In this document: positions 16,307-24,655 of the stretch, one piece after another
Position numbering within the stretch: position 1 is the first letter of the stretch
How the letters are laid out: each line of letters opens with the position of its first letter
DNA from: Hephaestia caeni
Lineage (GTDB): Bacteria; Pseudomonadota; Alphaproteobacteria; Sphingomonadales; Sphingomonadaceae
Direction of reading: 5' to 3'
Length of the DNA stretch: 64,000 bases
Assembly: GCF_003550065.1 (NCBI RefSeq)
Contig: NZ_QXDC01000002.1
Span: forward strand, 1,732,260-1,796,259
The notes under the pieces: generated by a model
Seen by the model: the letters and a program-made list of their open reading frames with translations, nothing else
What the model was told of the DNA's origin: nothing
The model's database searches: none
Translations under genes and position numbers: made by a program

Positions 16307-17860
16307 TCAATCGTAGCGGTAGAGACGCACGCGCTGGACCGAGAAACGATTCGGCGGCAGCCGGAGATGGCGACCCTGATGGCTCTGGTCGCCGTTAAGG
16401 CGGCGGCCGGGATGCCAGCGGCCGTTGTCGTAGCGGCCCTCGTCGATCGCGAGGATTCCCGTCGCCCCCTTCCCCGCGACGGGCGCGAAGGTGAAGGTGA
16501 CGCCGCGGCCCGCGATCACGAAGTCGTCGGCGGCGAGCTGGATGACGATCGCGCCGTGGGTCTCGGGATGTTGCTGCGCGCGCGGAACCCACGGATCGAT
16601 CAGGCGCGCGGTGAGATGCGTGGCGCCCATCGTCAGCACCTGATCGGCGAGATCGGTGGTGCCGTCGAACGCGACCGGCGCGCGAACGCCCGCGAGCCGA
16701 TCACCGCCCTGGCGCTCGAGGATCAGCGGCGCGAGGCCGGCGAGCATCGCGTAGCAATCGGCGAGCCCGGCATCGCCGCCGGGCGCGAGATCGTCGATCG
16801 AGAACGGGCTGTAGCCGAACGCCCCCAGCGCACCGATCGCGTAGAGCGCGTTGGCGGGCGCCTCTGCCGCGCCGGCCCGATTCGCCTCGGGGATGAACCA
16901 CGGCGCGCCGAGCGCGGCATAGGCATGAGTCCATTCGACGAAATTGGGGAAATAGATATCGGGCGCGATGAAATCGATCGACGGCGCACCCTTGCGCCAG
17001 ATCGCGGCGAGCTTCGGCAACGGGCCGGCCGCGGGATAGCCGCTGCCCGGCGCCGCATTCGGACGCGGCAGCGCGGCGTTGACGTACATCGGCAATGGAT
17101 AGGCGCGCTTGCCCGCGGCGGCGACGCGTTCGGTGTAACGCGCATAGGCGTTCGCCATGAACGCCTCGTCGGCGCCGTTGCCATAAGCCTCGGCCCAGCT
17201 CTTGCCGGCGCCGGGAAGCCCGGCGGGCACCGGCTTCGCCCAGGCGGCGCGCGCGAGCGGCGATCGATCGCGCGGTTCGGGGATCATGCCGATCTCGTTT
17301 TCGACCTGGATCATCAACACCGTGCGTGCGGTATCCGATATCGCGAGGTGCGCCATCAGCGCCGCGAAGGCGCGGGCATCGGCGTCTGCATTGGCGGGCG
17401 CGAAGGGCGAAAGCATCTCGATCGCACGGCCGTCGGTGAGCCGCGCGCGAGGAAAGCGGGCGGTATCGCGCTTGACCCAATCGGGCACATAGCTCGACAT
17501 CGAGTTCTTCCAGCTCCCGAACCAGAGCAGAACAACGCGCAGATGCTGCGCGCGCGCATCCTCGAGCAGGCCGTCGACCAGCGCAAAGTCGAATCGCCCC
17601 TCCTCGGGCTCGATCAATTCCCAGCTTACCGGCACAAGCACCGTATTGAGATGGAGCCCGGCCAGCCGTTCCCAGCGCGGCGCCATATAGGCCCGGCTCG
17701 AGGCGCTCGAATTGGCAAGCTCGCCGCCGAGCAGCAGCCACGGCGCGCCGTCGACGATGAGCTGGCGGCCCTCGATGCGCGGAATCGGCCGATCGGCGGC
17801 GGCCGCACCCGTGATGGCCATCGATATGAACGCAACCAACGCGATCAACGTGCGGATCAT
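16307..17860 (-). CDS. GH35-like beta-galactosidase, DUF5597-type, secreted
   Basis: 517 aa with signal peptide (cleavage near AAA at residues 19-22). A TIM barrel spans ~28-345: LLGGELANSSASS, LNTVLVPVSWELIEPEEGRFDF, IQVENEIG (the Glu after Asn would be the acid/base), and FIPEANR (Glu as probable nucleophile). The C-terminal beta region (~380-517) resembles the DUF5597 part of these enzymes. Hydrolyses a beta-galactoside or related plant glycoside in the periplasm; the substrate cannot be told. No sugar transporter or other glycosidase is adjacent, so not an obvious utilisation locus. Confidence 0.85.
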   Translation of the reverse strand: MIRTLIALVAFISMAITGAAAADRPIPRIEGRQLIVDGAPWLLLGGELANSSASSRAYMAPRWERLAGLHLNTVLVPVSWELIEPEEGRFDFALVDGLLEDARAQHLRVVLLWFGSWKNSMSSYVPDWVKRDTARFPRARLTDGRAIEMLSPFAPANADADARAFAALMAHLAISDTARTVLMIQVENEIGMIPEPRDRSPLARAAWAKPVPAGLPGAGKSWAEAYGNGADEAFMANAYARYTERVAAAGKRAYPLPMYVNAALPRPNAAPGSGYPAAGPLPKLAAIWRKGAPSIDFIAPDIYFPNFVEWTHAYAALGAPWFIPEANRAGAAEAPANALYAIGALGAFGYSPFSIDDLAPGGDAGLADCYAMLAGLAPLILERQGGDRLAGVRAPVAFDGTTDLADQVLTMGATHLTARLIDPWVPRAQQHPETHGAIVIQLAADDFVIAGRGVTFTFAPVAGKGATGILAIDEGRYDNGRWHPGRRLNGDQSHQGRHLRLPPNRFSVQRVRLYRYD

Positions 17861-17922
17861 CGCCCTCTCCCCTGTTCACCCTTCGGCGTGCGCAATCACA
17901 GGGGTATCGTCAAGCGAGAGCG

Positions 17923-18930
17923 CTACCGCAACGGCTGGGTTCGGCTCTCGATCCAGCCGGGCACGATCGGCCCCGTGCGATCGTGCGGGATCAGTGCCGC
18001 CTCGCGCTCGACCAGCGCGATCCGATCCTCGAGGCCGAGGTGCGTCGTGCCCGCCAGCAGGCCGCCGTCGCCGAGCCGCTTGCCGTGATCGCGCCACAGC
18101 CGCGCGGCGGCCATCGGATCGTAACCGGCATTGGCGAGCAGCACGACGCTCAGCCGGTCGGCCTCGATCTCGGTCGTGCGGATCAGCCGCGCGTTGCGGC
18201 CGAAAATACTGAACATGCCCCGCGAGACGCGCGCCGCGGTCAGGCGTTCGGGATGGCGCAGGACGATGTGCGCGAGTTCGTGCGCGACGAGCGCGGCGAG
18301 TTCGTCGTCGTTGCCGATCAGATTGAGCAACGCCGAGTTGATCTGGAGCACGAGGCCGTCGGTGGCGGCGTTGAGATTATCGGTGACGCGCAGTTCGACG
18401 CGGCCGGCGCAGGCGGGATCGGTGGCGATCGTCACCGTCCGCGACGCGCCCTTATCGACCAGGGTCAGCGCCACCGTTCCGCCCGGCGGGACTGCCGCGA
18501 GCGCGGCGCGGGTACGATCGAGCGCCCTGCCCTCATCGGCGGTGGTCGCCGTCCGATCGATCGCCGCGACCGATTCGTCGGCGCGGACGCCGGCGCGGTC
18601 GGCGGCGCTTTGTGGAACGACGGCCTCGACCGCGACCGGCGTTTCGAAACCGAACATACGCCGCGCGACATCGCGGATGCCCGAATCGTACGAATCGAGC
18701 GCGTGGAGCACCAACCCGGTCGCCCCTGCCCGCCGATCACATAGCGCGACATTGGCGACCATGAGCCGATGCGCGATCGTCGCCAGGCGTAAATCGGCCG
18801 CCCTGAGTCCCGCGAGCGCGGCTTCCTGACCGGAGACATCGGGCAACGGCGCGGCCGCAAGCGGCGCGGGCACGGTCGCCGTCGTCAGCGCGAGAAGGCA
18901 CCCTAGGGTATATGTCCTGAACATCGACAT
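17923..18930 (-). CDS. M48-family metallopeptidase with PDZ-like segment, exported
   Basis: 335 aa. Signal peptide ending around AAA at residue 26. Residues ~95-165 resemble a PDZ domain (VEAVVPQSAADRAGVRADESVAAID). The peptidase core follows: ALVAHELAHIVLRH contains the HExxH-type zinc motif HELAH, and TEIEADRLSVVLLANAGYDP supplies the third ligand (ExxxD type). It resembles periplasmic M48 proteases such as BepA in its core but lacks visible TPR repeats. ATGs at 18930 and 18924 both possible. Transcribed divergently from the stress-promoter gene. Confidence 0.88.
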   Translation of the reverse strand: MSMFRTYTLGCLLALTTATVPAPLAAAPLPDVSGQEAALAGLRAADLRLATIAHRLMVANVALCDRRAGATGLVLHALDSYDSGIRDVARRMFGFETPVAVEAVVPQSAADRAGVRADESVAAIDRTATTADEGRALDRTRAALAAVPPGGTVALTLVDKGASRTVTIATDPACAGRVELRVTDNLNAATDGLVLQINSALLNLIGNDDELAALVAHELAHIVLRHPERLTAARVSRGMFSIFGRNARLIRTTEIEADRLSVVLLANAGYDPMAAARLWRDHGKRLGDGGLLAGTTHLGLEDRIALVEREAALIPHDRTGPIVPGWIESRTQPLR

Positions 18931-19045
18931 GGCCGTGCGCTATCATCCGAAGGCCGGGAATCACAATCCGGGAGGCAGGCAAGGTATCGTGACGTCAACC
19001 ATGCGATGCGTGGCACCGAAGCCTCAGTTCGTCCCAAAGTGCCGC

Positions 19046-19070
19046 GGAACCACCAAAAAGTTCTTGCGTT
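19046..19070 (+). promoter_or_regulatory. EcfG-type general stress promoter
   Basis: GGAAC at 19046-19050, a 16-bp spacer and CGTT at 19067-19070, the consensus for the alphaproteobacterial general stress sigma factor EcfG (PhyR-NepR cascade). It ends about 52 bp before the next start codon. Confidence 0.7.
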
Positions 19071-19122
19071 TAGCGTCTCGCGAGGTATCCCGCAGTGCAA
19101 CCTGTTTCAATCGGAGACGATG

Positions 19123-19407
19123 ATGACCCCGAAAAAGTACGCCGCCGGCTTTGCCGCGATCGCCTGCCTGCTGACCTCGACGGCGGCCTTCGCAGCCGAC
19201 GCGACGCGTTCGAGCACCGCGCTTCCGACCGCGCAGTCGTCGGTGGCCCCGGTTCAGGGTGTCCGCACGGCTACCCCGCTCAAGAAGAAGAGCAATGCGC
19301 TCAGCAACGGTGCCGCGATCGGCGTCGGCCTGCTCGCGACTGCGGCCGTTGTCGGCGGCATCATCGTCGCGACCGACGACGACGACAAGGCCGACAGCGC
19401 CGGCTGA
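19123..19407 (+). CDS. Small exported or membrane protein under a stress promoter
   Basis: 94 aa. Signal peptide residues 1-23 (TSTAAFAA end), a Ser/Thr/Pro-rich stretch, a short KKKSN basic segment, a Gly/Ala-rich hydrophobic helix at about residues 63-83 (GAAIGVGLLATAAVVGGIIV) and an acidic end TDDDDKADSAG. No known domain. Two adjacent ATGs (19120, 19123); GGAG is 3 or 6 bases upstream, favouring 19123. The EcfG-type promoter and the terminator directly after the stop make a complete single-gene unit. Confidence 0.75.
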   Translation: MTPKKYAAGFAAIACLLTSTAAFAADATRSSTALPTAQSSVAPVQGVRTATPLKKKSNALSNGAAIGVGLLATAAVVGGIIVATDDDDKADSAG

Positions 19408-19427
19408 TCGTTTTCAAAGCGATACGG

Positions 19428-19463
19428 AAAAGCCCCGCGATCCCTGGATCGCGGGGCTTTTTG
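19428..19463 (+). terminator. Strong Rho-independent terminator
   Basis: Stem AAAAGCCCCGCGATCC / GGATCGCGGGGCTTTT with a 2-3 nt loop and T-run, 20 bp after the stop of the small exported protein gene. Confidence 0.95.
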
Positions 19464-19568
19464 TTTGCCCGGAAGGTTCTCGCCGGGTTCGGCGCCCCGC
19501 ATCTTTCCGCGACTATCTCCTTCGGACATCAGTCCGGGAAAACGGTGCGCCCTTACCATATCACCCCT

Positions 19569-19616
19569 GTGCTCCCGCGAAGGCGGGAGCCCGGACTGGG
19601 TCCCCGCCTTCCCGGA
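19569..19616. repeat. Family C short palindrome, CCCGCGAAGGCGGGAG type
   Basis: CTCCCGCGAAGGCGGGAG hairpin followed by a second half CCCCGCCTTCCC, in the gap between the terminator and the convergent kinase gene. Same general type as 21222, 42362 and 58036. Confidence 0.7.
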
Positions 19617-19634
19617 GCCCCAAATAACCATCCA

Positions 19635-20438
19635 TCAGAAGCCGATCTCATCGAGCGTCGCCGTGACGCGCGCGGTATAGCTGCTGCCGAACAGGCGGAG
19701 ATGGACGAGCAGCGGCCATAAACGATAGATCGCCAGCCGCGCGCGCCAGCCGGGTTCGAGCATGAGCGAATCGAAAAATCGCGACGGCGGCGAATCGAAC
19801 AAGGTCAGCATCGCGATATCGGCCTCGCGATCGCCGATCACGCAGGCGGGATCGATCAGCCCGGTGATCGCCCCGCCCGCGGCCAGGATGTTCCCGCTCC
19901 ATAGATCGCCGTGAAGCAGCGCCGGCGGCGGACGCGCCGGCAACAGCGTGCCAATCGAATCGGCAAGCGATTCGACCCGGCGACCGAGCGCGCGCGGCAG
20001 ATGCGGCAGATGGCAGCGCAACCGGTGATCGGCCCAAAAGCCCGGCCAGTCCCCGCGTCGCGCGTTGACGATCGCGACCGGGCCGAAGGCATAATCCACA
20101 TCCCAACCATAATTCTGCGCGCACGGCGCATGGAGGCGCGCGAGCGCATCGGCGAGCGCGGACCATGCCCCCGCGAGGTGCCCATCCGATTCGCATTCCG
20201 TCATGACGAGCATGTCGTCCGCGACGGCGACGACGCAGGGCGCGGGTGCGCCGGTCGCCGCGATCGCGCCCAGCATCGTCGCCTCGACCGCGACCTGCGG
20301 CCCCAGCTTCGCGATCAGCGTGTCGCCGTGCTCGATATGGATGCGCAGCACGGTCGAGAGATCACCGCCGGCCAGCGGGGTTACCGATGCGATCGGCGCG
20401 CCGAGCAGTGCCGCCAACCGGGCGAGCGGCGCCGTCAC
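19635..20438 (-). CDS. Fructosamine kinase family protein
   Basis: 267 aa kinase-like fold. N-lobe residues ~18-75 include TPLAGGDLSTVLRI and LIAKLG; the catalytic loop is LLHGDLWSGNILA (HGDxxxxN) and the metal-binding part LIDPACVIGDREADIAMLTLF (DxA with GDRE), both typical of fructosamine/ketosamine-3-kinases that repair glycated protein amines. The GTG start at 20438 overlaps the stop codon of the phosphatase gene upstream (GTGA), so the two are coupled; in many bacteria such kinase/phosphatase pairs are linked to deglycation. Confidence 0.9.
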   Translation of the reverse strand: MTAPLARLAALLGAPIASVTPLAGGDLSTVLRIHIEHGDTLIAKLGPQVAVEATMLGAIAATGAPAPCVVAVADDMLVMTECESDGHLAGAWSALADALARLHAPCAQNYGWDVDYAFGPVAIVNARRGDWPGFWADHRLRCHLPHLPRALGRRVESLADSIGTLLPARPPPALLHGDLWSGNILAAGGAITGLIDPACVIGDREADIAMLTLFDSPPSRFFDSLMLEPGWRARLAIYRLWPLLVHLRLFGSSYTARVTATLDEIGF

Positions 20439-20902
20439 CCGCCGAAGCGGTCGACCAGCCGCGCTGCCGCGGCCGTGACATCGGCCCAGGTCGCCTCGAA
20501 TCCCGCCGCATCGCCATAATAAGGATCGTCGACCGCGCTCCCCTTGCGGCCCGGCACCACATCCATCAACAGCCCGAGGTCGGCGGTGGCATCGGCCGGA
20601 CGGATCGCGGCGAGATCGGCGAGGTTGGCAGGATCGAGCGCGAAGACGTGGGTGAAACGGTGGAAATCCTCGGCCGTCACCTGGCGTGCGCGCAGCCCCG
20701 AGATGTCGACCCCGTGCGCCCGCGCCACTGCCTGCGCGCGGGTATCGGGTGGGCGGCCGACATGCCAGTCACCGGTGCCGGCCGAATCGGCGGCGACGTC
20801 CAGACCCGCCGCTTGCGCCGCCGCCCGGAAGGCGCCTTCGGCAAGCGGCGAGCGGCAGATGTTACCGAGGCAGACGAAGAGAATCGACGGTGATTGCGGC
20901 AT
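20435..20902 (-). CDS. Low-molecular-weight protein-tyrosine phosphatase
   Basis: 155 aa. P-loop near the N-terminus VCLGNICRSPLAEG (C-x5-R with catalytic Cys), the SAGTGDWHVGRPPDTRA block, and the general-acid loop VDDPYYGDAAGFE. Start ATG 20902 (MPQSPSILFVC); upstream in-frame codons add 17 non-conserved residues. Coupled to the fructosamine-kinase-like gene by a 4-bp overlap, suggesting the pair handles phosphorylated sugar adducts on proteins or that it dephosphorylates small sugar phosphates. Confidence 0.93.
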   Translation of the reverse strand: MPQSPSILFVCLGNICRSPLAEGAFRAAAQAAGLDVAADSAGTGDWHVGRPPDTRAQAVARAHGVDISGLRARQVTAEDFHRFTHVFALDPANLADLAAIRPADATADLGLLMDVVPGRKGSAVDDPYYGDAAGFEATWADVTAAAARLVDRFGG

Positions 20903-20998
20903 GAAAGCTCCTATCATGGCTGTCCCGCGACAACACAATGATGCGTTAACCAAGGAATCGACTGGTCCAAATCGTAAATAAAGCGTTAACTGCTTGCC

Positions 20999-21166
20999 AT
21001 GCAGACCCCGACCGCCGCCGCGCTCACCCCGTCACGCCACCCCTTCCGCCGCAGCCTGGGCGTGGTGCAGGAAGAAGCGCGCGAGCGGCGCGAGGAACAC
21101 GATCTCAAGCTGTTCGTGCTGAGCTTCACCGCGTTCTTCGTCTGTATCTACAGCTTCATCTTCTGA
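20999..21166 (+). CDS. 55-aa tail-anchored-like membrane microprotein
   Basis: Frame MQTPTAAAL... with a basic/acidic amphipathic middle (VVQEEARERREEHDLK) and a C-terminal hydrophobic helix LFVLSFTAFFVCIYSFIF reaching the last residue, so it looks tail-anchored with the N-terminus in the cytoplasm. ATG at 20999. No family known to me. Divergent from the phosphatase gene; the shared 96-bp gap contains two GCGTTAAC repeats 40 bp apart. Codon use matches neighbours. Real-gene status is supported by the coherent membrane architecture. Confidence 0.65.
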   Translation: MQTPTAAALTPSRHPFRRSLGVVQEEARERREEHDLKLFVLSFTAFFVCIYSFIF

Positions 21167-21221
21167 GAAGATGGCGGTGGGCGAGCGGCCGACATTGGGA
21201 GAAATCGGTCGTCCTCCGTTT

Positions 21222-21317
21222 CGTCACCCCAGCGAAGGCTGGGGTCTATCTCTCCAGCAAGACAGCCCGTTCGTTCGCGGATAGAGTGATGGATGCCAGC
21301 CTTCGCTGGCATGACGG
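21222..21317. repeat. Family C/B-like composite palindrome
   Basis: Begins CGTCACCCCAGCGAAGGCTGGGG and ends GCCAGCCTTCGCTGGCATGACGG, two hairpins in inverted orientation around a ~45-bp centre. Lies between the microprotein gene and the convergent MFS gene. Confidence 0.75.
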
Positions 21318-21363
21318 CAATTGGACGCAAGCAGCCATGTGTGTGTTCGCACGGGCACGCCGC

Positions 21364-22653
21364 TCAATCGCATGCCAGATGCAACTTCTGCGCGAGCCAG
21401 GCGGCGAGCAGGCACATCGCCGCGACCAGGAACAGCATGTTCTCCGGCGTCACCCCCGCTGCCGTCAGCGCGAGCACGGCGACCGAACCGATCACCATCG
21501 CGCCTGAATTGACGACATTGTTGGCCGCGACGGTGCGCGCCGTCTGGTCCTTGGTCACCGTGGTGGTGAGGAAGGCGTAGAGCGGCACCACGAACATGCC
21601 GCCGGTGATCGCGATGCCGACGAGGCTGAGCACGATCAGGATCGCGTGGGGTTCCGCGATGAACGCGAGTACGCCGTATAATTGCCCTTCGGGCGCGGGC
21701 GTCCAGGTGCGCACGAGCAGCGAGAACAGCACGACGAACCCGCCCATCGCGATCACCGAGGCGGGCGCGAACTTCGCCGAGATCCGGCCGCGCAGCATCG
21801 TGTTGATGACGATCGATCCGATCGCGATGCCGACCGAGAAGATCGCGATGACAAGGCTGGCGACGCGTTCGTCGGCGGTCAGGATGTTCTTCACCAGCGG
21901 CGGAAAGATGATGATCAGCACCGCGCCGATCGTCCAGAAGAAGCTGATCGCGCAGATCGACAGGAACAGCCGCGGGATGTGCATCGTCGCGCCGATTAGC
22001 CGCCACGACGCGGTGAAGGGATTGTAATTGAGCGCGAGCGGCGGCCCTTCGCGGGGCGCGGGCGGCACCTGGCGGCCGGCGACCCAGCCGATCACCGCGA
22101 CGATCAGCACCCCCACGGCCGAGCCTTCGACCGATAGCCAGCCGGCGAGCACGGTGCCCAGCAGGATCGCGAGATAAGTGCCCGCCTCGATCAGCCCGGT
22201 GCCGCCGAGCACATGATCGCGATCGAGATGCTGGGGCAGGATCGCGTATTTGATCGGGCCGAAAAAGGTCGAATGCACGCCGAGGCACAGGACCGCGGCG
22301 AGCATCAGCCCCATGCCGATCCGCGTGTGCCCCGCCGCGGCGATCAGCAGTCCCGCGGACCCGCCGAGCATGATCAGGATCTCGGCGGTCTTGACCAGCC
22401 GGATGATCTTCGCCTTGTCGATCGTGTCGGCGAGCTGGCCCGACAGCGCGGACAGCAGGAAGAACGGCAGCAGCGACAGCCCGGTGGCGAGCGCGTTGAA
22501 GTTCGATTCGACCTCGGCATCGTTGAAGATCTGATAGGTCGCGAACAGCACCATCGCCGTCTTGAAGAAGTTATCGTTGAAGGCGCCGAGAAACTGCGTG
22601 ACGAAAAGCGGCAGAAAACGGCGCTCCTTGAGCAACCCGAGCGCACTGATCAT
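21364..22653 (-). CDS. LplT-like MFS transporter
   Basis: 429 aa with about 12 membrane helices. The N-terminus LLKERRFLPLFVTQFLGAFNDNFFKTAMV and STFFGPIKYAILPQHL are characteristic of the lysophospholipid transporter LplT and LplT-Aas fusions, which flip lysophospholipids inward for re-acylation. The acyltransferase (Aas) part is absent here, so the assignment to lysophospholipids is by resemblance. Start ATG 22653; upstream in-frame sequence is intergenic. Divergent from pgsA, a phospholipid gene, which fits the proposed membrane-lipid role. Confidence 0.85.
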   Translation of the reverse strand: MISALGLLKERRFLPLFVTQFLGAFNDNFFKTAMVLFATYQIFNDAEVESNFNALATGLSLLPFFLLSALSGQLADTIDKAKIIRLVKTAEILIMLGGSAGLLIAAAGHTRIGMGLMLAAVLCLGVHSTFFGPIKYAILPQHLDRDHVLGGTGLIEAGTYLAILLGTVLAGWLSVEGSAVGVLIVAVIGWVAGRQVPPAPREGPPLALNYNPFTASWRLIGATMHIPRLFLSICAISFFWTIGAVLIIIFPPLVKNILTADERVASLVIAIFSVGIAIGSIVINTMLRGRISAKFAPASVIAMGGFVVLFSLLVRTWTPAPEGQLYGVLAFIAEPHAILIVLSLVGIAITGGMFVVPLYAFLTTTVTKDQTARTVAANNVVNSGAMVIGSVAVLALTAAGVTPENMLFLVAAMCLLAAWLAQKLHLACD

Positions 22654-22801
22654 GGAAATTGACGGCCTCGTCACGTGGCGGATCGGCAGGGCATAGCCGA
22701 GGGAATGCGGGGGCGGCAAATCCCATGCGCCATCTCCCCCGCCCGGCGCCCGCGAATCGCCCCCTTCCCCACCCCGACGTGCAGAGCTAGAGCTTGGAGC
22801 C

Positions 22802-23353
22802 ATGCTGACGCTGCCCAACCTGCTCACGCTGTCGCGCATCCTCGCGGTGCCGCTGCTGGTCGCCTTTCTGTGGTGGCCGCAATGGGCGTTCGGCTACGCC
22901 ATCGCCTTCGTCCTCTACTGCCTGATGGGCGTGACCGATTATTTCGACGGCTATGTGGCGCGCGCGCGGGGCACCGTCTCCAAGCTCGGCATCTTCCTCG
23001 ATCCGATTGCCGACAAGATCATGGTCGCCGCGGTGATCCTGATGCTGGTCGGGACGCACGATATCGGCGGCATCCACCTGATCGCCGCACTGATCATCCT
23101 GCTGCGCGAGATCGCGGTATCGGGTTTGCGCGAATTTCTGGCGCAGCTCCAAGTCTCGGTGCCGGTATCGAAGCTCGCCAAGTGGAAAACAACGCTGCAA
23201 CTCGTCGCCTTGGGCGCGCTGATTCTCGCGGGGGCGTTTCCGGGCGCGGCGTGGATCGGGATCGCCGGGCTCGCCGCCTTATGGGGTGCTGCCGGGCTGA
23301 CGCTCGTCACCGGCTGGGATTATCTGCGCGCCGGCCTGAAGTATATGGACTGA
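22802..23353 (+). CDS. pgsA: CDP-diacylglycerol--glycerol-3-phosphate 3-phosphatidyltransferase
   Basis: 183 aa integral membrane enzyme of phosphatidylglycerol synthesis. Contains the CDP-alcohol phosphotransferase signature DYFDGYVARARGTVSKLG followed by FLDPIADKI (D-x2-D-G-x2-A-R-x8-G-x3-D-x3-D). N-terminus LTLPNLLTLSRILAVPLLV is typical of PgsA. About six helices. First gene of a run with moaD and moaE (11-bp gap). Confidence 0.96.
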   Translation: MLTLPNLLTLSRILAVPLLVAFLWWPQWAFGYAIAFVLYCLMGVTDYFDGYVARARGTVSKLGIFLDPIADKIMVAAVILMLVGTHDIGGIHLIAALIILLREIAVSGLREFLAQLQVSVPVSKLAKWKTTLQLVALGALILAGAFPGAAWIGIAGLAALWGAAGLTLVTGWDYLRAGLKYMD

Positions 23354-23363
23354 CGCGGCCGCG

Positions 23364-23615
23364 ATGGACCTGCTCTATTTCGCCTGGGTACGCGAGGCGG
23401 TGGGAACCGGGCACGAACGGATCGACCTACCCGACGGGATCGGAACGATCGCCGCCTTGCTCGACTGGCTGGCCGCGCGCGACCCGCGCCACGCCGCCGC
23501 ATTCGCCGACCGCACGCGGCTACGCGCGGCGATCGATCAGCGTTTCGTGGCGCTGGATGCGCCGCTCGACGACGCGCGCGAGGTGGCGATCTTCCCGCCG
23601 GTGACGGGCGGATGA
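23364..23615 (+). CDS. moaD: Molybdopterin synthase sulfur-carrier subunit MoaD
   Basis: 83 aa ubiquitin-like protein ending in the required Gly-Gly (PPVTGG), which is thiocarboxylated and donates sulfur to precursor Z. N-terminus DLLYFAWVREAVG is family-typical. Overlaps the moaE start by 4 bp (ATGA), giving the expected 1:1 coupled expression of the two subunits. Confidence 0.95.
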   Translation: MDLLYFAWVREAVGTGHERIDLPDGIGTIAALLDWLAARDPRHAAAFADRTRLRAAIDQRFVALDAPLDDAREVAIFPPVTGG

Positions 23616-24067
23616 TCCGCGTTCTGGTCTCGCCCGAGCCGATCGACGTGACCACCGAGCTGGCGCGGATCGAGGCGCTCGAAGCGGGCGCGGTCGCGAC
23701 CTTCACCGGCATCGTGCGCGCCGACGACGGCGTGTCGCTGCTCGATCTCGAACATTATCCGGGCGCGACCGAAACCGCGCTCGAAACGCTGGCCGCCGAG
23801 GCGGTCGCTCACTGGCGGCTGACAGGCGCGATCATCGTCCACCGCATCGGCGCGATGCGGCCGGGCGAGCGGATCGTGCTGGTGGCGACCGCCGCATCGC
23901 ACCGCGCGGCCGCGCTCGACGCCTGCGCGTGCCTGATCGACCGGCTCAAGACCGAGGCGCCGTTCTGGAAGCGCGAGACACGGGGCCGGGAGACGCGCTG
24001 GGTCGACGCGCGCGATGCCGATCACGCCGCCGCCGATCGGTGGAAAACCACCTTATCCGACCAATAG
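23612..24067 (+). CDS. moaE: Molybdopterin synthase catalytic subunit MoaE
   Basis: 151 aa. Converts cyclic pyranopterin monophosphate to molybdopterin with MoaD. Motifs: GAVATFTGIVRADD, LDLEHYPGATE, HRIGAMRPGERIVLVATAASHRAAALDAC and LKTEAPFWKRE with the conserved active-site lysines (Lys in LKTEAPFWK and in the HRxG region partner). Translationally coupled to moaD. Other moa genes are not in the window. Confidence 0.95.
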   Translation: MIRVLVSPEPIDVTTELARIEALEAGAVATFTGIVRADDGVSLLDLEHYPGATETALETLAAEAVAHWRLTGAIIVHRIGAMRPGERIVLVATAASHRAAALDACACLIDRLKTEAPFWKRETRGRETRWVDARDADHAAADRWKTTLSDQ

Positions 24068-24087
24068 AATTCGTGATTTCAGGAAGA

Positions 24088-24163
24088 TGGTGGAGCCGAG
24101 GGGGATCGAACCCCTGACCTCTGCAATGCCATTGCAGCGCTCTCCCAGCTGAGCTACGGCCCC
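24088..24163 (-). tRNA. tRNA-Ala (GGC anticodon)
   Basis: Minus-strand cloverleaf: GGGGCCG acceptor with CGGCTCC (one G-U pair), D-arm GCTC...GAGC, anticodon arm CTGCA-ATGGCAT-TGCAG (GGC), T-arm CAGGG... with TTCGATC, encoded CCA. 76 nt. Confidence 0.97.
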
Positions 24164-24217
24164 ATCTGTCCGGGAAGGAGCGTCGCCTTTAGTCAGGCGT
24201 CGCCCCCTTGGCAAGCG

Positions 24218-24553
24218 TCAGTTCTCGTCGTCCTTGTCCGCCGTCTTGACGCCCAGATCGTCGTCTCCGCCCAGATCGACTTCGTCGTCGGGCGACGGCT
24301 CTTCGTCATCCTCGTCGATGTCCAGATCGTCGTCATTGTCGTCGTCGCCCGAAAGAACCTTGTCTTCTTTCTTGCGCGCGTCGTCGTTCTTGGGCTGCTC
24401 GAACGGCATCGGCTGCTTCGACTTGAGAATCGGTTCGGGTTCCCACGCGGTGCCGCATTCGATGCAGGTGACGGGACTGTCCTTCCCGAGATCGTAGAAG
24501 CGCGTTCCGCACTTCGGGCAGCTACGTTTCGTGCCCCATTCCGGCTTGACCAT
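24218..24553 (-). CDS. TIGR02300 family zinc-ribbon protein with acidic tail
   Basis: 111 aa. N-terminal [34 protein letters not shown] holds a C4 zinc ribbon (CxxC, CxxC) and the FYDLG motif of family TIGR02300, common in alphaproteobacteria and of unknown function. The C-terminal half is a strongly acidic Asp/Glu tail (about residues 70-111). Start ATG 24553; further upstream in-frame sequence overlaps the divergent aroA promoter and is rejected. Next to tRNA-Ala on the same strand. Confidence 0.9.
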   Translation of the reverse strand: MVKPEWGTKRSCPKCGTRFYDLGKDSPVTCIECGTAWEPEPILKSKQPMPFEQPKNDDARKKEDKVLSGDDDNDDDLDIDEDDEEPSPDDEVDLGGDDDLGVKTADKDDEN

Positions 24554-24655
24554 GTGAAGCCTCGAACCTTTCAAGATGGTGGAATTACGGGCGATGCCCG
24601 CCAAATCGGTGGGCGCCTTGCCATAGCGAAGCCGCGCTGTCAAAAGCCGCGCGCG

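Noticed and set aside
16367..18088. 573-codon plus-strand frame opposite the glycosidase and peptidase genes
   Set aside because: Spans the antisense of two good genes and the gap between them.
24088..24163. tRNA-Ala as an integration attachment site
   Set aside because: No duplicated tRNA 3' end or integrase gene is found nearby.
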